Below are positions 1 to 12,483 of a DNA stretch of 64,000 bases, one piece after another. The stretch's first letter is position 1. Each line of letters begins with the position of its first letter. The notes beneath the pieces were generated by a model. It was not told the DNA's origin, ran no database searches, and was given only the letters and a program-made list of their open reading frames with translations. Source of the DNA: Endocalyx cinctus (lineage: Eukaryota; Ascomycota; Sordariomycetes; Amphisphaeriales; Apiosporaceae); NCBI GenBank assembly GCA_001600455.1, contig BCKC01000011.1, forward strand, positions 399,835 through 463,834, written 5' to 3'. A program made the translations under genes and the position numbers.

Positions 1-1560
1 GACGAAGTTACCAGAGGGATGCATATGAAGATTCTTGCCGATATGTGGACTCTATTTTAAGTTTCGAGATATTAGTTTTTTTTTTTTAGTCAATCGCCAG
101 GTTAATATTTCCACTTACTTTCAAGTCACTTCTCATCAGTAAGAGAGGAGTGTTCAGAGCCCCACAGGCCACGATAACATTCTTTGCTTGTATCTTAACT
201 TGTCTCCGTATGCGCTTGTTTTCGAAGGCATACGGATTTTCTTCAGCGCCCCGGGAGGTCCAAGTACCAAGGATACCTGTTGCGTGCATTGGAAGCTGGC
301 TTTCAAACAGAATCTCGGATACGTCGAGACCTTCGATAAATTTTGCACCAGCCTTACCAGCAGCTGGTAACCAACTCACAGCCGGGCCCTGTTTCTCACT
401 GGCGCGACATCCGAAACCACAGTGCCCACAAGAATGCTCATGACCGCCAGAGTTTTGAGGACATGAGTATCCTTTCCACCCCAACTTCTCGCACCCATCG
501 ACTAGGACTCGGTTTCGATGAGTATGGCGGATGTTAGTGGCACTCACCCCCATGAAGTCTGAAACGCGGTCTAGTGATTCTTGATACTCTTTCGTAGTAA
601 AGAAGGACAATCCTGCTCTTGCCCATTCATCTCTCACGAAGGCTTGGGTTTGAAGGCTTGCCCCCCAATTTATAGTGCCGCCTCCTCCCCAGCAACTTCC
701 GGCTAGGATAGTTGTAGCCCCATCCATGCTTTGGAGTCCTTTTTCGTATAGTATATCTGCATTCTCAACAGCTATGGGAAGCAGGTGAGGCGGTAAGTAA
801 TAACCCTTGTCAACTACAATGACACGAACACCAGCCTCAGCAAGAGTTTTGGCGCACACAGCACCCCCACAACCAGAACCGACAATGACTACGTCGGTCT
901 CTATGGTAGCAACTTCCGGAGAATCATGAAAGGTCATAAAATTGAAATCTATGACTGATCCTGGCTCGCAACTCTTATTCTCAGCTACGTTGTAATCGCT
1001 AAGTTCTAACCAAAGTTGGTCAGACTGTGACCAGCCGAGCTTGGACATGAGAAGGAATGACCTAGATAAAGCAGCCCATAGCGGGAGCCAACCATTGAGC
1101 CATGATTTGATAATTGCCTCTCGGGTCTGAACGGGTTGTTTGTCAAACGGAGACAAGTACCATGTCATTATTAGACTTCCAAGCCGTGTTCTGACTGACT
1201 AGTAAGTATTATCAGAATGATTAGAAAGATTAGGCGGGGCCTTACGAACCCTAGGAAGCTTAAAAGACTGCCCAATTTTCCTCTCGATCCGGGCGACAGA
1301 TTCTGTATGGTCTGTTCGATAATGGACTTAAACTTCTGATTTTCCAAAGGCTTGGCGCCGAGATAGTCACGGAATTGCGCTATAGTCGGTGGATGCTCCA
1401 TTCGGGTTTGAAGTGTTTTATAGGCCTGCTGAAATTCATTTGTGGATATAACCACCTGACTGCCGACTGTACCTGATTGAGGTGAGTCGGCGACTATGAT
1501 AGAAGGAACAGCAGCCTCAAGCAATGCGAACAGAACACTCCACTGCTTCTCGGTGAACAT
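1..1560 (-). CDS. Long-chain alcohol oxidase (FAO-type GMC oxidoreductase), 3' part cut off by window edge
   Basis: This would oxidise long-chain fatty alcohols to aldehydes with FAD and O2, in peroxisomal or membrane omega-oxidation. The model is three exons on the minus strand: 1560-1246, 1198-119 and 51-<1. Both introns (1199-1245, 47 nt; 52-118, 67 nt) are GT-AG and phase 0. Joining them restores two family stretches, TRLGSLIMTWYLSPF and LKSPHIGKNLHMHP. The FAD-binding GSGCGG lies at about residues 212-217, followed by the GMC signature AGSCWGGGGTINWGASLQT and the Cys-rich block HSCGHCGFGC characteristic of fungal and plant FAO proteins. About 480 residues are visible. The family is usually 700 or more, so the missing C-terminus (with the catalytic His) is outside the window, not broken. 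The gene is divergent from the Trk gene. The family call is sure; substrate chain length is inferred. Confidence 0.92.
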
Positions 1561-2746
1561 CTTGTTGCAAGAAGAATAATATTGACTTGGTGCTTTAAGG
1601 AAGCTAAGAATCGGTTGCTTTTGAATTTAGTCGCAGTATGTGATGGGGAATTCTCGAATAACTAGAGAGAGAAAAAGGAAACGTGAATAAGTAAGCGTAT
1701 ATTAACAATGATATTGAGAATTGAGTGATCATTTTAGAAAAAATTGACAGTCGACTGCCCCTCTTCAGTAATCAATATGGAAGTATGGAACTAGGAATAA
1801 CTTCAAAATAACTGCATAAAGAATGTTATGGATAAGAAGTGGGGGTTGTTGCTTTTAGTCTTGGCTGAATGGGTTACTGATTGTGGTAGGTAAAGTAAGG
1901 AGTTGTCAGACCGACCTGGACAGTTCAACACGACATGTAACTTCAGAAGTAATTCGGTTACAACTTACAAGGCCACCCAAAACAAACGAATTAAGAACTT
2001 TTCGTTCAGCTACATGCACAGCTTGACAAAGTATTAACAGCCACGGTGAAATTCAGAGCGGTATATGATATATATGATATTATGATTAGATATCAAATGA
2101 AGATAGGGACAGGCACAGTTATATGTATGCGAGGGTGGGCTAAAGCTGGCAGCAGCTGGCTGGCAGACGATGATGACCCCCCACACCCCATTTGGTTTAG
2201 AAAGGTTTCAGAACAACCAACCGCATAAGTACTCTTACTCGTGAGTATCATGTCGAGTAATTGGTCACTAGAAACTAGGAAAATATTAATGACGTATTGT
2301 GGGAAAGTCGTATACTACAAAAGCGCTACTGTGACGAGAAGCAAATCAATATAAAATTCTAGGTAAAGATTCTATCTAAGATGTACTGGTACCCAAGCAG
2401 ATAAGCAACTATCAATCAGCCAGACAGCCAAGCCAGTAACTACTTATGGACGTAGCCAAGAAAATTCGAAATTTTTGACCAATAAGGTGTGGATAGTAAC
2501 AAATACGGATACGCATATTAGCATCAAGATGCACATTCTGAAGCGTAATTCGCAATATTGACATATTGTTTTCATGATAGCTCGTTATACGCATAATCTC
2601 GAACCCTAGTAGGTTGCCTCCCCTGCTCCCTTTGAATTCAGTCAGCTATATGGCGCATCATTCCTCATGATCTTCGCTTTTTATTTTTCTTCGCCTGCAT
2701 TTTCGTTCCGGTAGTGTTTATTCGCCTCGCACACTCTACGCCCAGC
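1561..2746. promoter_or_regulatory. Divergent intergenic/promoter region between alcohol oxidase and Trk
   Basis: This 1.19-kb AT-rich stretch has no credible coding. It lies between the starts of two divergent genes, so it must hold both promoters. A pyrimidine-rich leader (about 2675-2745) precedes the Trk ATG. I see no named binding site I would defend. Confidence 0.5.
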
Positions 2747-5323
2747 ATGTGGAAGCTTCCTATCAATTTCATCACTCTCCATTGTATGTGCTTATATCTA
2801 ACGCTTGTGTATTACTGCTGATTTGGTAAATTAATTTTAATCGCCTAGATGCGTACATTATATCATGCAGCATTTTAGGTATCATCGTTTTCTTACCGTA
2901 TGGTAACGTAGCAGCGGTAGATGCGTATTTCTTTGGCGCCAGTGCCTCAACCGAATCCGGTCTTAATACGTATGTTTAGAATGCATCACTCGCCAGTTCC
3001 TCCCATAATCAAGCAAGACAAGTTCACGCAGCTAACCAATTGATTCAGCGTCGACGTGAAGGACTTGAAAACCTATCAGCAGCTTTTTCTTTACTTCATA
3101 CCTATCATTACGAACTTTGGTTTTATTAACATAATCGTCGTCGTTGTTCGTCTATACTGGTTCGAAAAGCGTCTTGATCGGAACGGGTCCTTTTTGCTAT
3201 CTGGATCCTGGCTTCGCTCCTTTCGCAGTCAACCGAGGAGTTCAGGCACGACCCAAGTTCAACGAGATCCTGAAGCTCAAGATGATCCTGTCGATGCACC
3301 CCTAGGCGATGGGCCCCAACTAGTCGCTAATCAAAGCCATCAGATTGTAGATAGACCTCTAGGTTCGCAGTAAGTGTCCCTGTAAATGAGTGAATTATAC
3401 ACGTCTCCCAGATGGCTAACAACTTATTGGGTTGACTTAGCCCCGAAAGCACCGAAGTATCTGCTCCCCAGAATCTGGGTGCTCATATCTCTTTTGCTCC
3501 AAACTATGCAGATGCGCAGCACGATAATAAGACGTTGCATATCCCATCCCCGATTGCGCGTGACAATGGTCAGTATGGTCCAGCATCGCCCATTCGGTTA
3601 TCCGGTGAAAGTATGTGCTAATACCAAATAGGCCAGCCAATTACTGAAAAGGATGTTGGTGAGGATGCCGATGATAGCATCACGATTACCACCGGCCAAG
3701 ACGTAGCCGAGGCTGGCCCGAGTGGGCTGTCTCACAGACGTCCGTACTCATTCGCCGAGCCCATTTTATCACGCGCTAGGACAGTGGAGCAGACCGCATC
3801 TGCGATATTTGTTCTAGGTAGCGCCCATCATAATGACAACTCTCGTCAACATGACGGCTCTCAACACCCTCGTCTCGCTGAACTACCTTACTTATCCCGC
3901 CAGGTCACCGTCGGCCGAAATTCCCAATTTCGTAATCTCTCCCAGATTGACAAGGAGCGTCTAGGTGGTATTGAATACCGCAGCTTGAAGCTGTTGCTTA
4001 AGATTGTCATTGGTATACGTTTACATACTCCCCTTGATGTCTGATATAAGCTGATGCACCGAAACTAGGTTATTTCTTCGGCCTCCACCTCCTAGGTGTA
4101 ATTTTCTTGTTGCCATGGATTCATAATGCACCCTCCAAGTATACAGACTGGCTTGCCGAGAATGGCCAAGACAGGACTTGGTGGTAAGTCGAGCCGTCGA
4201 AACGATATTATCCTACTAGCATTCGACTAAGATATTCACAATAGGGCTTTTTATTCGGCGCAGACTATGGTCGACAACCTCGGCTTTACGTTGACTCCAG
4301 ACTCCATGATCACTTTCCGAGATGCTATATGGCCCATGCTGAGCATGTCGTTCTTAGCCTTTGCTGGGAACACTTGCTACCCAATCTTGTTGCGTTTGGT
4401 AATTTGGACCATGTCAAAGCTTGTTCCTGAGAAATCTTCACTTCGAGATCCGCTTCAGTTCTTGCTCGATCACCCCCGTCGCTGCTATACGCTGCTTTTC
4501 CCAAGCAAGACGACGTGGATTCTGTTTGGTATCCTACTATCCTTGAACTTTATAGATGTCCTCCTGATTATCGTCCTGGACCTGTATAATCCGGCTGTTA
4601 ATGATCTGCCATTGGACCCGAGGATCCTCTCCGCCATTTTCCAAGCCGCCTCCGCGCGCCACACCGGGACGGCTACGCTCAACCTTGCTGATGTAAACCC
4701 GGCCGTGCAATTCAGTTTGCTTGTCATGATGTATATTGCCATCCTACCCATCGCCATTAGCATTCGCTCTTCAAACACGTACGAGGAAACCTCGTTGGGT
4801 GTTTACGTTGAGGAACATCAACTAGACGAGTCCAACGGCTCCTCCTACGTCATGTCACACGTCCGTAATCAGCTCAGCTTTGATCTCTGGTATATCTTCT
4901 TCGGGACCTTTCTGATCTGTATTGCGGAAGCCGAAAAAATATCCGATAACAGCATACCGGTAAGAGTGACTTCGGGATATATATTGGAAAGGGGACGACA
5001 GAATTCTCTGACCTGTCCAATATATATAGGCATTTTCCGTCTTCTCCATTTTCTTCGAAGTGGTTTCCGGCTACGGCAATGTCGGATTATCTCTAGGCTC
5101 GCCAGATGTGTTGACCTCTCTCTCTGGGAAGTTTACAGTTTTTAGCAAACTAGTCATCTGTGCCATGATGATTCGCGGACGCCACCGTGGCTTACCCTAC
5201 GCCATCGACCGCGCCATAATGCTCCCAACCGAGCGTCTCACCGAGAGTGGTCGCGACGGCGTTCTTTCTCGCGACAATCGGAACCAGGATGGACCCAATC
5301 CTATTACTAACCATGATCAATAA
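2747..5323 (+). CDS. TRK1: Trk-family potassium transporter
   Basis: This is a plasma-membrane high-affinity K+ uptake protein. The model has eight exons: 2747-2783, 2849-2969, 3049-3369, 3441-3568, 3632-4012, 4069-4183, 4245-4959 and 5030-5323, giving about 703 residues. All junctions are GT-AG and frame-consistent. The first pore loop reads GASASTESGLNT. The cytoplasmic loop contains HISFAPN and then PYLSRQVTVGRNSQF with the conserved ELGGIEYR-like LGGIEYRSLKLL. The late half carries NLGFTLTPDS, the GNTCYPILLRL helix and VSGYGNVGLSLG, as expected for M1-P-M2 units. The exon 4 donor (GTCAGT at 3569) is the least certain. An in-frame TAA after the alternative GTATGT at 3611 rules out read-through. 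It is somewhat shorter than many fungal Trk proteins, mainly in the cytoplasmic loop. The start was chosen because MWKLPINFITLHY matches the family N-terminus. Confidence 0.93.
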
Positions 5324-6142
5324 CAAGGCGTGCGCCCATCTAGTGAATATACTCAAGTTGACTCGCTCGTTTCACGCTTTCGCCACCGCCAAATAAAAAA
5401 AAAGCGAAAACTCGTAGCACACTTGTTTTTCTATACCTTCCGCTCTTTTTGGTTTTGAAAGCTTCATATTCTTACGCTCGCTAATACTTATATTCTTTCT
5501 GTGTGTTCCCTTTCCCTTCGTTCGTAAGAAGTGATGATATACTCATTGGTTGTGTCTACTCTCTTATCTTATTCTTTTAACCACCAGCAGCTACATTCTC
5601 TGTACTCCTTTATATGCATAGCATACTGGATAGCTAACTTAGTCGTTCATTTCTAATACAATTAACTCTATTTGAGGTTTATTATTATTATCTTCTTGGT
5701 ATAACGATACATTTTCGTGATGGTCACTGGCCTAATATTGCACTATGGAAGTCAAATGTATTAAGAAGAAAAAAAACATGGAAGCCGTCTCGTATTATGT
5801 GATAATATTATGAAAGTCTCAGGGCTTATGGAATAGGTGCGGCAGCTCCGCAATCATATAAAAGGTACTATGTACATGATTCGAACGGGAGCTCAGCATC
5901 CTATTTATAATATTTTCCGAGCTTGTAACATATATATATATACAGGATTGGTCAGTCTCCCAGGCTGGCTTGATAAGATTGCTCCCACCCCTCAATTTTA
6001 CACCTCCGAAATAAGGTCCCATTCAGTTCCACTTCTCCGTCAACCTTGGTTTCTAAATTATTAGATTAACATCATTAATTAAATAAGTTAATATCCTTCA
6101 TCTAACGAATAGACACACAAACTGCCAAAGCAATCTGTCCAA
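5324..6142. other. Convergent 3' intergenic region
   Basis: These 0.8 kb lie between the 3' ends of Trk and the arylsulfotransferase. They are T-rich after the Trk stop and then AT-rich, with a short TA run near 5931-5941. No gene is seen. Confidence 0.5.
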
Positions 6143-7796
6143 CTAGCAAGTATCCCTCACCTCCACGGCGTCAGAAACTCCAGTCACGATCCCTGCTCCA
6201 TTTGCCTCAGCCCGCACATACGCCACGTGTCCCGAAATCCTCGCGGTCGTTTCGAATCCAGTCTTCGGTACCGAGGCAACCATCGCGAGCGAAGAGTTCG
6301 AAGCCCGACCCACGAACACGTCCCACGACTCGTGATCCGTCGCGCCGTTCCAGCTCATGTACACGGCCGTGGTACCGTTCGACGCGCCGCCCTCGAGGCA
6401 AGCATAAACGCTCGGCGGCATCTTCGGCTTACCCGTCCACGGGGACCGGAACGAGCGGTACGAGAAGAGCTTAGCGTCGCCGGGGCCGAACTGCGCCGTC
6501 ATGAGGACCTCGTCCCCGGAGGGACCGTATTCTTTGATCTTGGGCGTCGATCCGTAACCCATGAGGACGTTGCCGCCCTCGAGAACTTGCGTGTTGCCCT
6601 GCGAGATGGCGTAGACGGGGTCATTCGGGTCCTCGAACTTCAGGTCGAGCTTGACCTTCATGGTGGACGTGTTGATCGTGAAGATGTACCCGCGGGTCTG
6701 CTCCTCGCCGTAGACTACGTCCGAGTTGTTGTTGTCGAATATGCTGATCTGTACCGTGTCGGCCGTCTCGGCGTGGATGCGCGCATCGTGCTGGTAGCAG
6801 AAAGAGAGATCCGAGTCGAGCTCGAAGTCACCGCCCGTTTGGCCCTAGATGTTTGGTTTTTACAAAAGTTAGATCTTCTTTCTCAAGCTCAAGAACTTTA
6901 TTTATACTCCCACATAAGATTTCTTAAGGATTCAAACCCACCTCCAAAGTCCATACAACAGACCCATTCAGGGCAATCTTGAAGATGGAACAGTGGTATC
7001 GCGATGAAATCAAATACGATCCATCCGCAAACTTCTCGATTGAGTTCATATGGAACATGTCGTAGGGGATGGATTGGTTTCTACCCAAATCCTCGATTGG
7101 ATTATATTTGACCGCGGTCTCCATTGGGATCTGGTCTAAATGGTCCAGAGCGCTCCATTGGTACAGTATGTCACTTGTCTTGACGTCAAGCTCGTAGAAA
7201 AGATTGTCAGCAACCCATCCATCCGCCGGCCCACCCCACGGGCTCAGGTCAAACATTGTAGCATTGTACAAGGTTACGAGCATGGTATTCTGGGGAGTGA
7301 TGAGGCCCTCGTGGAAGTCGATGTACGACTGCAGCTCAGTTGCGTTGAGGTCAGAAATGGCGGTGAACGGGCCGTCCTCGAGCGTCAAAGAGACATTATA
7401 GATGCTCTCGTAGCTGTCGTCGAGGACCTGAACGATACCATGACCCCACCCCCATGGCTCCGACATCGAGATGCCGTTGAAGAAGGTCAATACGGGCTTT
7501 CCATCCAACATCTGAGCCCGAAAATCCACGTAATCACCGTAGGAGCTCTGCCAGACGAGCTCGCCATCGTCGCCGAAGATGAAAAGGCTGTAGTTGTGCG
7601 CGTACGGGCCATTTTGGTCGAAGAACAGATAACCGGGCGCGGTGGCACCTGATTTGGTGATATTTAGCACTGGGGGTTGGCCGTCGAAGGATTTGAAAGT
7701 CTGCCACGGCCAATACGTGTCTTCATCCTCCTGCGCGAGCGCTGGTAGAGAGAGGAGTAAGGGAGCAATAACTGACGATAGCTTGAGGAAATGCAT
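6143..7796 (-). CDS. Secreted arylsulfotransferase-like protein (ASST, Arylsulfotran_2 family)
   Basis: Arylsulfotransferases move sulfate between phenolic donors and acceptors; fungal members are mostly uncharacterised. There are two exons, 7796-6942 and 6844-6143, with a 97-nt phase-0 GT-AG intron, giving 518 residues. A signal peptide is clear: a hydrophobic run after MHFLKLSS ending in ALA before QEDED. The body shows the beta-propeller family features: GYLFFDQNGPYAHNYSLFIF, GELVWQ, the EGLITPQNTMLVTLYN region, and WVADNLFYELDVKT followed by the histidine-bearing FHMNSIEKFADGSYLISSR and a W-containing strand. Many N-x-S/T sites fit secretion. The gene is convergent with Trk. The call rests on overall family pattern. 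Catalytic activity is not proven, and some fungal members may have lost it. Confidence 0.85.
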
Positions 7797-8609
7797 GTTA
7801 GAGTTGAGACCGCAAAAACACAGAAGGAAGACAGGGTGCTGACGTGTTCATGACATGACACCCAGCGGCAGGAAAATAGAGGGAATTTACTTATTATACT
7901 CGCCAAAGGGCAGCGTGCTGTGCCGCTTTTCGGCCAGTGCAGGTGGACCTGTTGAAGAAAACCTCTATTTTCATTATGAATCGTACTCATCCCAGTGGGG
8001 CATCGGTTGATAGATCGTTAGATCGTATATATCGCTCAACAGGTAACTAAGTGGTTCTCTGAGGTAAAGAGTTGACTTTTCTCGTCGTCCTGCGAACAAT
8101 GACATAATTCTGCCCCGGACCTGGCTCTGCGCCAAGATGCTCTGGGAAAAGATCGCCGAGACCATGTGGGCCCCGGGGATCCTTCAGATTTTACGGGGTT
8201 TATCAGCGGATCTGATAAGATTAAAGAAAAGATCTCTGGCCAATCCGAGGCTGACATTGTTTCCACGTCGTATTGTTTTTTCTTCTAAAATGTCGGATTC
8301 TTGGAAACAGACGTAAACGGAGCTTTCAGATATGTGTCATATCTAATGGGAAATTTTACTCACCCGTTAAATCTTCGCCAAGTTCAATAGGTTACTATAT
8401 AATTCTCGCTAGTACTCAGAATTTTTTCAACTCCACATCGCTCTTCCTCATCCTAATCCGCCAATGGTGTTATGATCCCGATCGTCCTGGTAAATCGATT
8501 ATAATTAATGGCAATAGTCATATATAAATTAATTTGACTTGATTTAAGAAATTTGTTTTGCCTTAATAAGGCATTCCGAGACTTTAGATACATCTTTAAG
8601 GGGTACTTT

Positions 8610-8640
8610 AAGGGGTTTGGCCGTAACCGACAAACCCCTT
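8610..8640. repeat. Perfect 10-bp inverted repeat (AAGGGGTTTG / CAAACCCCTT)
   Basis: The arms are 8610-8619 and 8631-8640, with an 11-nt loop. Upstream, the left arm overlaps a direct repeat of ACTTTAAGGGG-like sequence (about 8594-8615). The origin is unknown; it may be a remnant of a mobile-element terminus. Confidence 0.6.
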
Positions 8641-9037
8641 TTCCGTAAGCTATTTTTGACCACAATTCTATCTAAAACATGTATCTTCCCATTAATACTC
8701 GTCATTGTATGATGTGGTATACTGGTGGTACCTTTCCGTGTCATCATTTAGGTCTTCAAGAGAGTATAACATAATGAGCGATGGCACAGTCAGTCTATTT
8801 GCATTTCTAAGGGCCTTATGTTACACTGAAGTTTTTCTACTCATTCTCTTGAAAAGATCGTTTCTGTAACTTTTGGTATGTACTAGGCCCTTTGACTCGA
8901 ATTTGGCGAAGTAATAATGCAGGTAGAATTTAGCCTTCACGGTCGCTGTATGCTCTTATATCGATCAATGACCTGTAACTTAAATAATTAATCAATCAGA
9001 GCGTAAGCCACATTAACTACCTATTATTACACATAGG

Positions 9038-9068
<31 letters not shown>

Positions 9069-9910
9069 GCAGCACGACTGTCGTCTCAACAGTACCCTAA
9101 CGTTAACGTATTGCTGAAATATAACTCGAATCATCAAAATATTTTTCGTCGTAGAGAAAATGCATGGCTCTTCAGCCATGTACGTGGACCGGGAAAGTTC
9201 AATGATCTAATAAATGTGGACGATATACGACGGAATATCCGGTTTCTTATGTGCAGGAACCTCTTAGGAGTGCATCTCAATTTTTAATATCGCATGTTGG
9301 CCGGAGCTACATAATTATCGGTTTCAGACTTTGTTACTTTCCTATTTAACTAGTCATTATAATCACTGGCTCGAAAGGTCTTGCGAAGGCTATATGAATT
9401 TTACTGTTACCAGAAATCCTAGGCCCGATTTGGCCCTCAATCCTGTACGGAAAATTCGTGTTTTGAGGTTGGCCCATCAAGAAAATATTAATTTAGCAGG
9501 GCTTCTACTGTAATCAATGGGGCTAGAGCTAGTTAACAGTACGCGAGCTGTATATTTAATGCCAAAGATTGAGAAGAAATCGAGTTCGTATACACCGTTT
9601 ACGGCTTCTTTGAGGATAATAGGCCATATAATATCAGCGAAAACAAGAGTAAAAATGATTTGCACATCTTCTTATCCAACTTGATCAAGATTCCGCTTGG
9701 CCATGATATTGACGTGTCATACAGCTTCAGCAAAAATGACTCCTTGAAGCTGTGAGAAAAAGGGGGTACGTTGGAGTATAGGGTCACGCAGTTACGTAGC
9801 CAGAGCTTAGCAGTGTAATTCTAAGAGCCTAATAATATATCTTATTGATTCTTGACCTTTATATTTCCCTCTCGAGGGACGGAAACCCCTCCTTATATAA
9901 ACATATTCTA

Positions 9911-9942
9911 CGTGGGCTACCCTCCGGGTAGCCGTAGCCACG
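9911..9942. repeat. Hairpin-forming inverted repeat (GGCTACCC-TCC-GGGTAGCC)
   Basis: A perfect 8-bp stem at 9915-9922 and 9926-9933 has a 3-nt loop. The outer CGTGG (9911-9915) and CCACG (9938-9942) can pair with a small bulge. The sequence is GC-rich inside an AT-rich spacer, which makes it stand out. The function is unknown. Confidence 0.55.
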
Positions 9943-11034
9943 CTTCTAACCATTGCTCCACCTAATACCCCTGACAGAAACTTCTAACTTATACGGCAGA
10001 CTTTTAAAATAACATCCGGGAGCGTGGTCTAATTTGCTCTAACTACTTTATCTAGAACGGATGATATCAGTCTTAAGTAGTCTGTATGAACTGGGAAGCC
10101 TCGTGAGCAAACTTTAACGTGATTGCGTTCTGAAAACTTTGAGAAGAACCGAGATAGATTTCACACATTTTATCATCTTTATATATATATATATATATAG
10201 ATGAAAGTATCTTTATGTTATTTTCACAACTTGAATTTGATGTGGTCTGTAATAAGTCGGAAAAGGAGAGAGTAAAGGGGGAAGGTGTTCAGAGAGGTTG
10301 AAAATAAGAAGAGAAATATAGATATTTATTAATAATAGAGCCGATTCTAACATGTCGAAGTTATTTTTATCTGCTACATATTATATGCTGAAATGCTATA
10401 AATGATTTTTCAGATACTCATCATTACTCTAATTCAATCATCTGATTGCATAGTCGCAGCTATGACAACTAGTCATGCCGATCTTTCTATCTTGCATAAT
10501 TGAATGATCTGTCAAGGGAAAAATTACAGGGGGTGGATGAGATGTAAGTACAGATGTGACGAGGAGTAATCGAAAGGGGATAGATTTCGGTACCCCATTC
10601 TTATGCAAGTAAGATTCGTTGTTTGAGTATTACTCAGCGCATTTTGTTTGTCTTTAAAGCAAGTACGTAACGACTCAGCTAATTTGCGCAGTTCCAAGCT
10701 ATTTTTGCCGGTAGGAAAGACTTGTATTCTTGGTTGCATTGCTGCGTGGCCAATAGGAAACGTTGGAGTGTCGTATTATAACCGTACTGATTATAATCAA
10801 AAGTCACTGATACGATGGATAAGCTATATGTGGTGGTATCTTGCGAATATTGTGTATAAGAGCGATAACAAAAATCCAGAATGATTGGCTCTATGTGTGC
10901 CATGGATTGCTGACACTGCCCATGTGTTGATCTCGTACGTTTCTATATAAAATCATTTTTCGCTCAACTGAAATATTACGTTTTGCATTTTATCCGTATT
11001 TATCTTTTCAAACAGATTTCATTTCATGTCAAGG

Positions 11035-12483
11035 AAAATGGACGGCGCATCGCATGCTACCCAGGTACTGCCTGAGCTATCCTCGGATCGCTCCAAGGAT
11101 CCTATTATCTTAGTTCAGGCCATTTCAGCCACAGGCCACACAGTCCCTCTCGTTCAGATTGCCGGATATCTGGTCCAACGTGGATATGATATCTATTTTC
11201 TTGGTGGTAACGATTTTCGGGAATCTATTGAAGCATCTGGAGCTAAGTTCATACCATTGGTTGGAGTGGTTGATACTTGGATACGGGACTGGATTCCCGT
11301 GTATGGACTGGGCACAGGTTTGGGAGTCGTGCCGTCGATAAACAGGTTATGTTCTGCAATTCTTCCGAGTTCTTTAGAGTCTACACGAAATGCGCTTTCA
11401 TTTTTGCGGGAGACTCAACCTGGACGGGAAGTCGTCGTTGTATCTGAATGCGCAATGGCTGGAGGGCTCGTCTCTTTCAAGCTCGGAGCACCGCTTCCGA
11501 AAGGTTACGATAAGCCCCCAAAGTCCCTCGGAATCAATATAGTGCCACCTCTGTGGACTTCGCTAGACCACTACGACCTGTGGCTGGACATACCATACGA
11601 CCCGCGACACAATCGCAAGCTCAATGTGTTAATGGCTAAGCTTGCACGGGAAGGAATATTTAAACTCATATGGGAACAACAAAAATGTATGTTGCACAAC
11701 TGTGGAGCATGGACGCCACCCGAGACTCTCTTCGGGGAACATGGCAAGATGATTGATCACCACCCTTGGGATCTCCTGTTTGTCTGTCACGATAAAACCC
11801 TGCAGATGTGCATTCCTTCGCTTGAGTATCCCATAAACGACTGGCCTGCCAACTTCGGATTTGGTGGGACGCTCCCACCGAAAGCATGGCGTACACCTAA
11901 TTTCGTGTATCCGGACTGGTTCGACCGTGTTCGGGAGAACAGCGCTAAGGACGTGACCTCGTCCTCCCGTAGGAAAATCATTGCCGTTGCGCAGGGCACG
12001 ATAGCCATAGACTGGACTAACGTGCTCATCCCGACCATTCAGGGACTAGCTGATAGGGAAGACGTACTCGTCGTCGCGGTCTTGTGCGTCAAGGGGGCTA
12101 CCCTGGAAGGCAAGATGGCGACGCCGATCCCTAGCAACGCGATCGTCGTAGATTACTTCCCGTACGACGCCGTGATCGAGCACGCGGACGTCTTTGTCAC
12201 GAACGGCAGCTACGGCGTCACCTCGCATTGCATCGCTCACGGGGTGCCTATGGTCCTTTCGGGTAACACTGAGGATAAGTCTGCGTTAGGGATGAGGTGC
12301 GAATATGCCGGCTTTGCGGTAAACTTGGGCTCGGAACAGCAGACGCCGGAGGCATTTGCGAGAGGTGTCGATACCGTCATCGGCGACCCCAAGTTCAAGA
12401 CTCGCGCGATGGAGTTGAGGGCGGAGGCCGAAAAGTTCGACGCGTTGGGTACCGTAGAGAGGGAGTTGAGGGCCTTATTTTAG
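11035..12483 (+). CDS. UDP-glycosyltransferase (GT1 family)
   Basis: This transfers a sugar from a UDP-sugar to a small acceptor, probably a lipid or secondary metabolite, in the cytosol. It is a single exon of about 482 residues. ATG at 11035 is preferred because it is followed by a short Ser/Asp-rich leader; an in-frame ATG at 11026 would add three residues. The N-terminal acceptor domain opens with ATGHTVPLVQIAGYLVQRGY, the usual fungal MGT-like start. The C-terminal donor domain carries VAQGTIAIDW, VVDYFPYDAVIEHADVFVTN, GSYGVTSHCIAHGVPMV and GNTEDK, which correspond to the GT1 nucleotide-sugar signature. The usual HGG/NGG is NGS here. No signal peptide or membrane segment is seen. It stands alone between AT-rich spacers, so its acceptor cannot be inferred. 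Confidence 0.88.
   Translation, partial: KMDGASHATQVLPELSSDRSKDPIILVQAISATGHTVPLVQIAGYLVQRGYDIYFLGGNDFRESIEASGAKFIPLVGVVDTWIRDWIPVYGLGTGLGVVPSINRLCSAILPSSLESTRNALSFLRETQPGREVVVVSECAMAGGLVSFKLGAPLPKGYDKPPKSLGINIVPPLWTSLDHYDLWLDIPYDPRHNRKLNVLMAKLAREGIFKLIWEQQKCMLHNCGAWTPPETLFGEHGKMIDHHPWDLLFVCHDKTLQMCIPSLEYPINDWPANFGFGGTLPPKAWRTPNFVYPDWFDRVRENSAKDVTSSSRRKIIAVAQGTIAIDWTNVLIPTIQGLADREDVLVVAVLCVKGATLEGKMATPIPSNAIVVDYFPYDAVIEHADVFVTNGSYGVTSHCIAHGVPMVLSGNTEDKSALGMRCEYAGFAVNLGSEQQTPEAFARGVDTVIGDPKFKTRAMELRAEAEKFDALGTVERELRALF

Larger units (their letters stand above)
7797..11034. other. AT-rich gene-free spacer with inverted repeats and microsatellites
   Basis: These 3.2 kb have no supportable gene; the open frames are short and cut by stops in every frame. 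They hold a T28 tract (about 9040-9067), a TA dinucleotide run (10180-10199) and two hairpin-forming inverted repeats listed separately. It looks like degraded non-coding DNA plus the glycosyltransferase promoter at the right end. Confidence 0.5.

Noticed and set aside
3611..3631. 21-nt intron in Trk using GTATGT
   Set aside because: Too short for spliceosomal removal; the 62-nt option fits better.
5860..5900. GTTCGAATC-like word on the minus strand, reminiscent of a tRNA B box
   Set aside because: No matching A box, acceptor stem or anticodon arm at the right distance.
6227..6982. 251-codon plus-strand open frame
   Set aside because: Antisense to the arylsulfotransferase, spans its intron and is Arg/Val-rich like a shadow frame.
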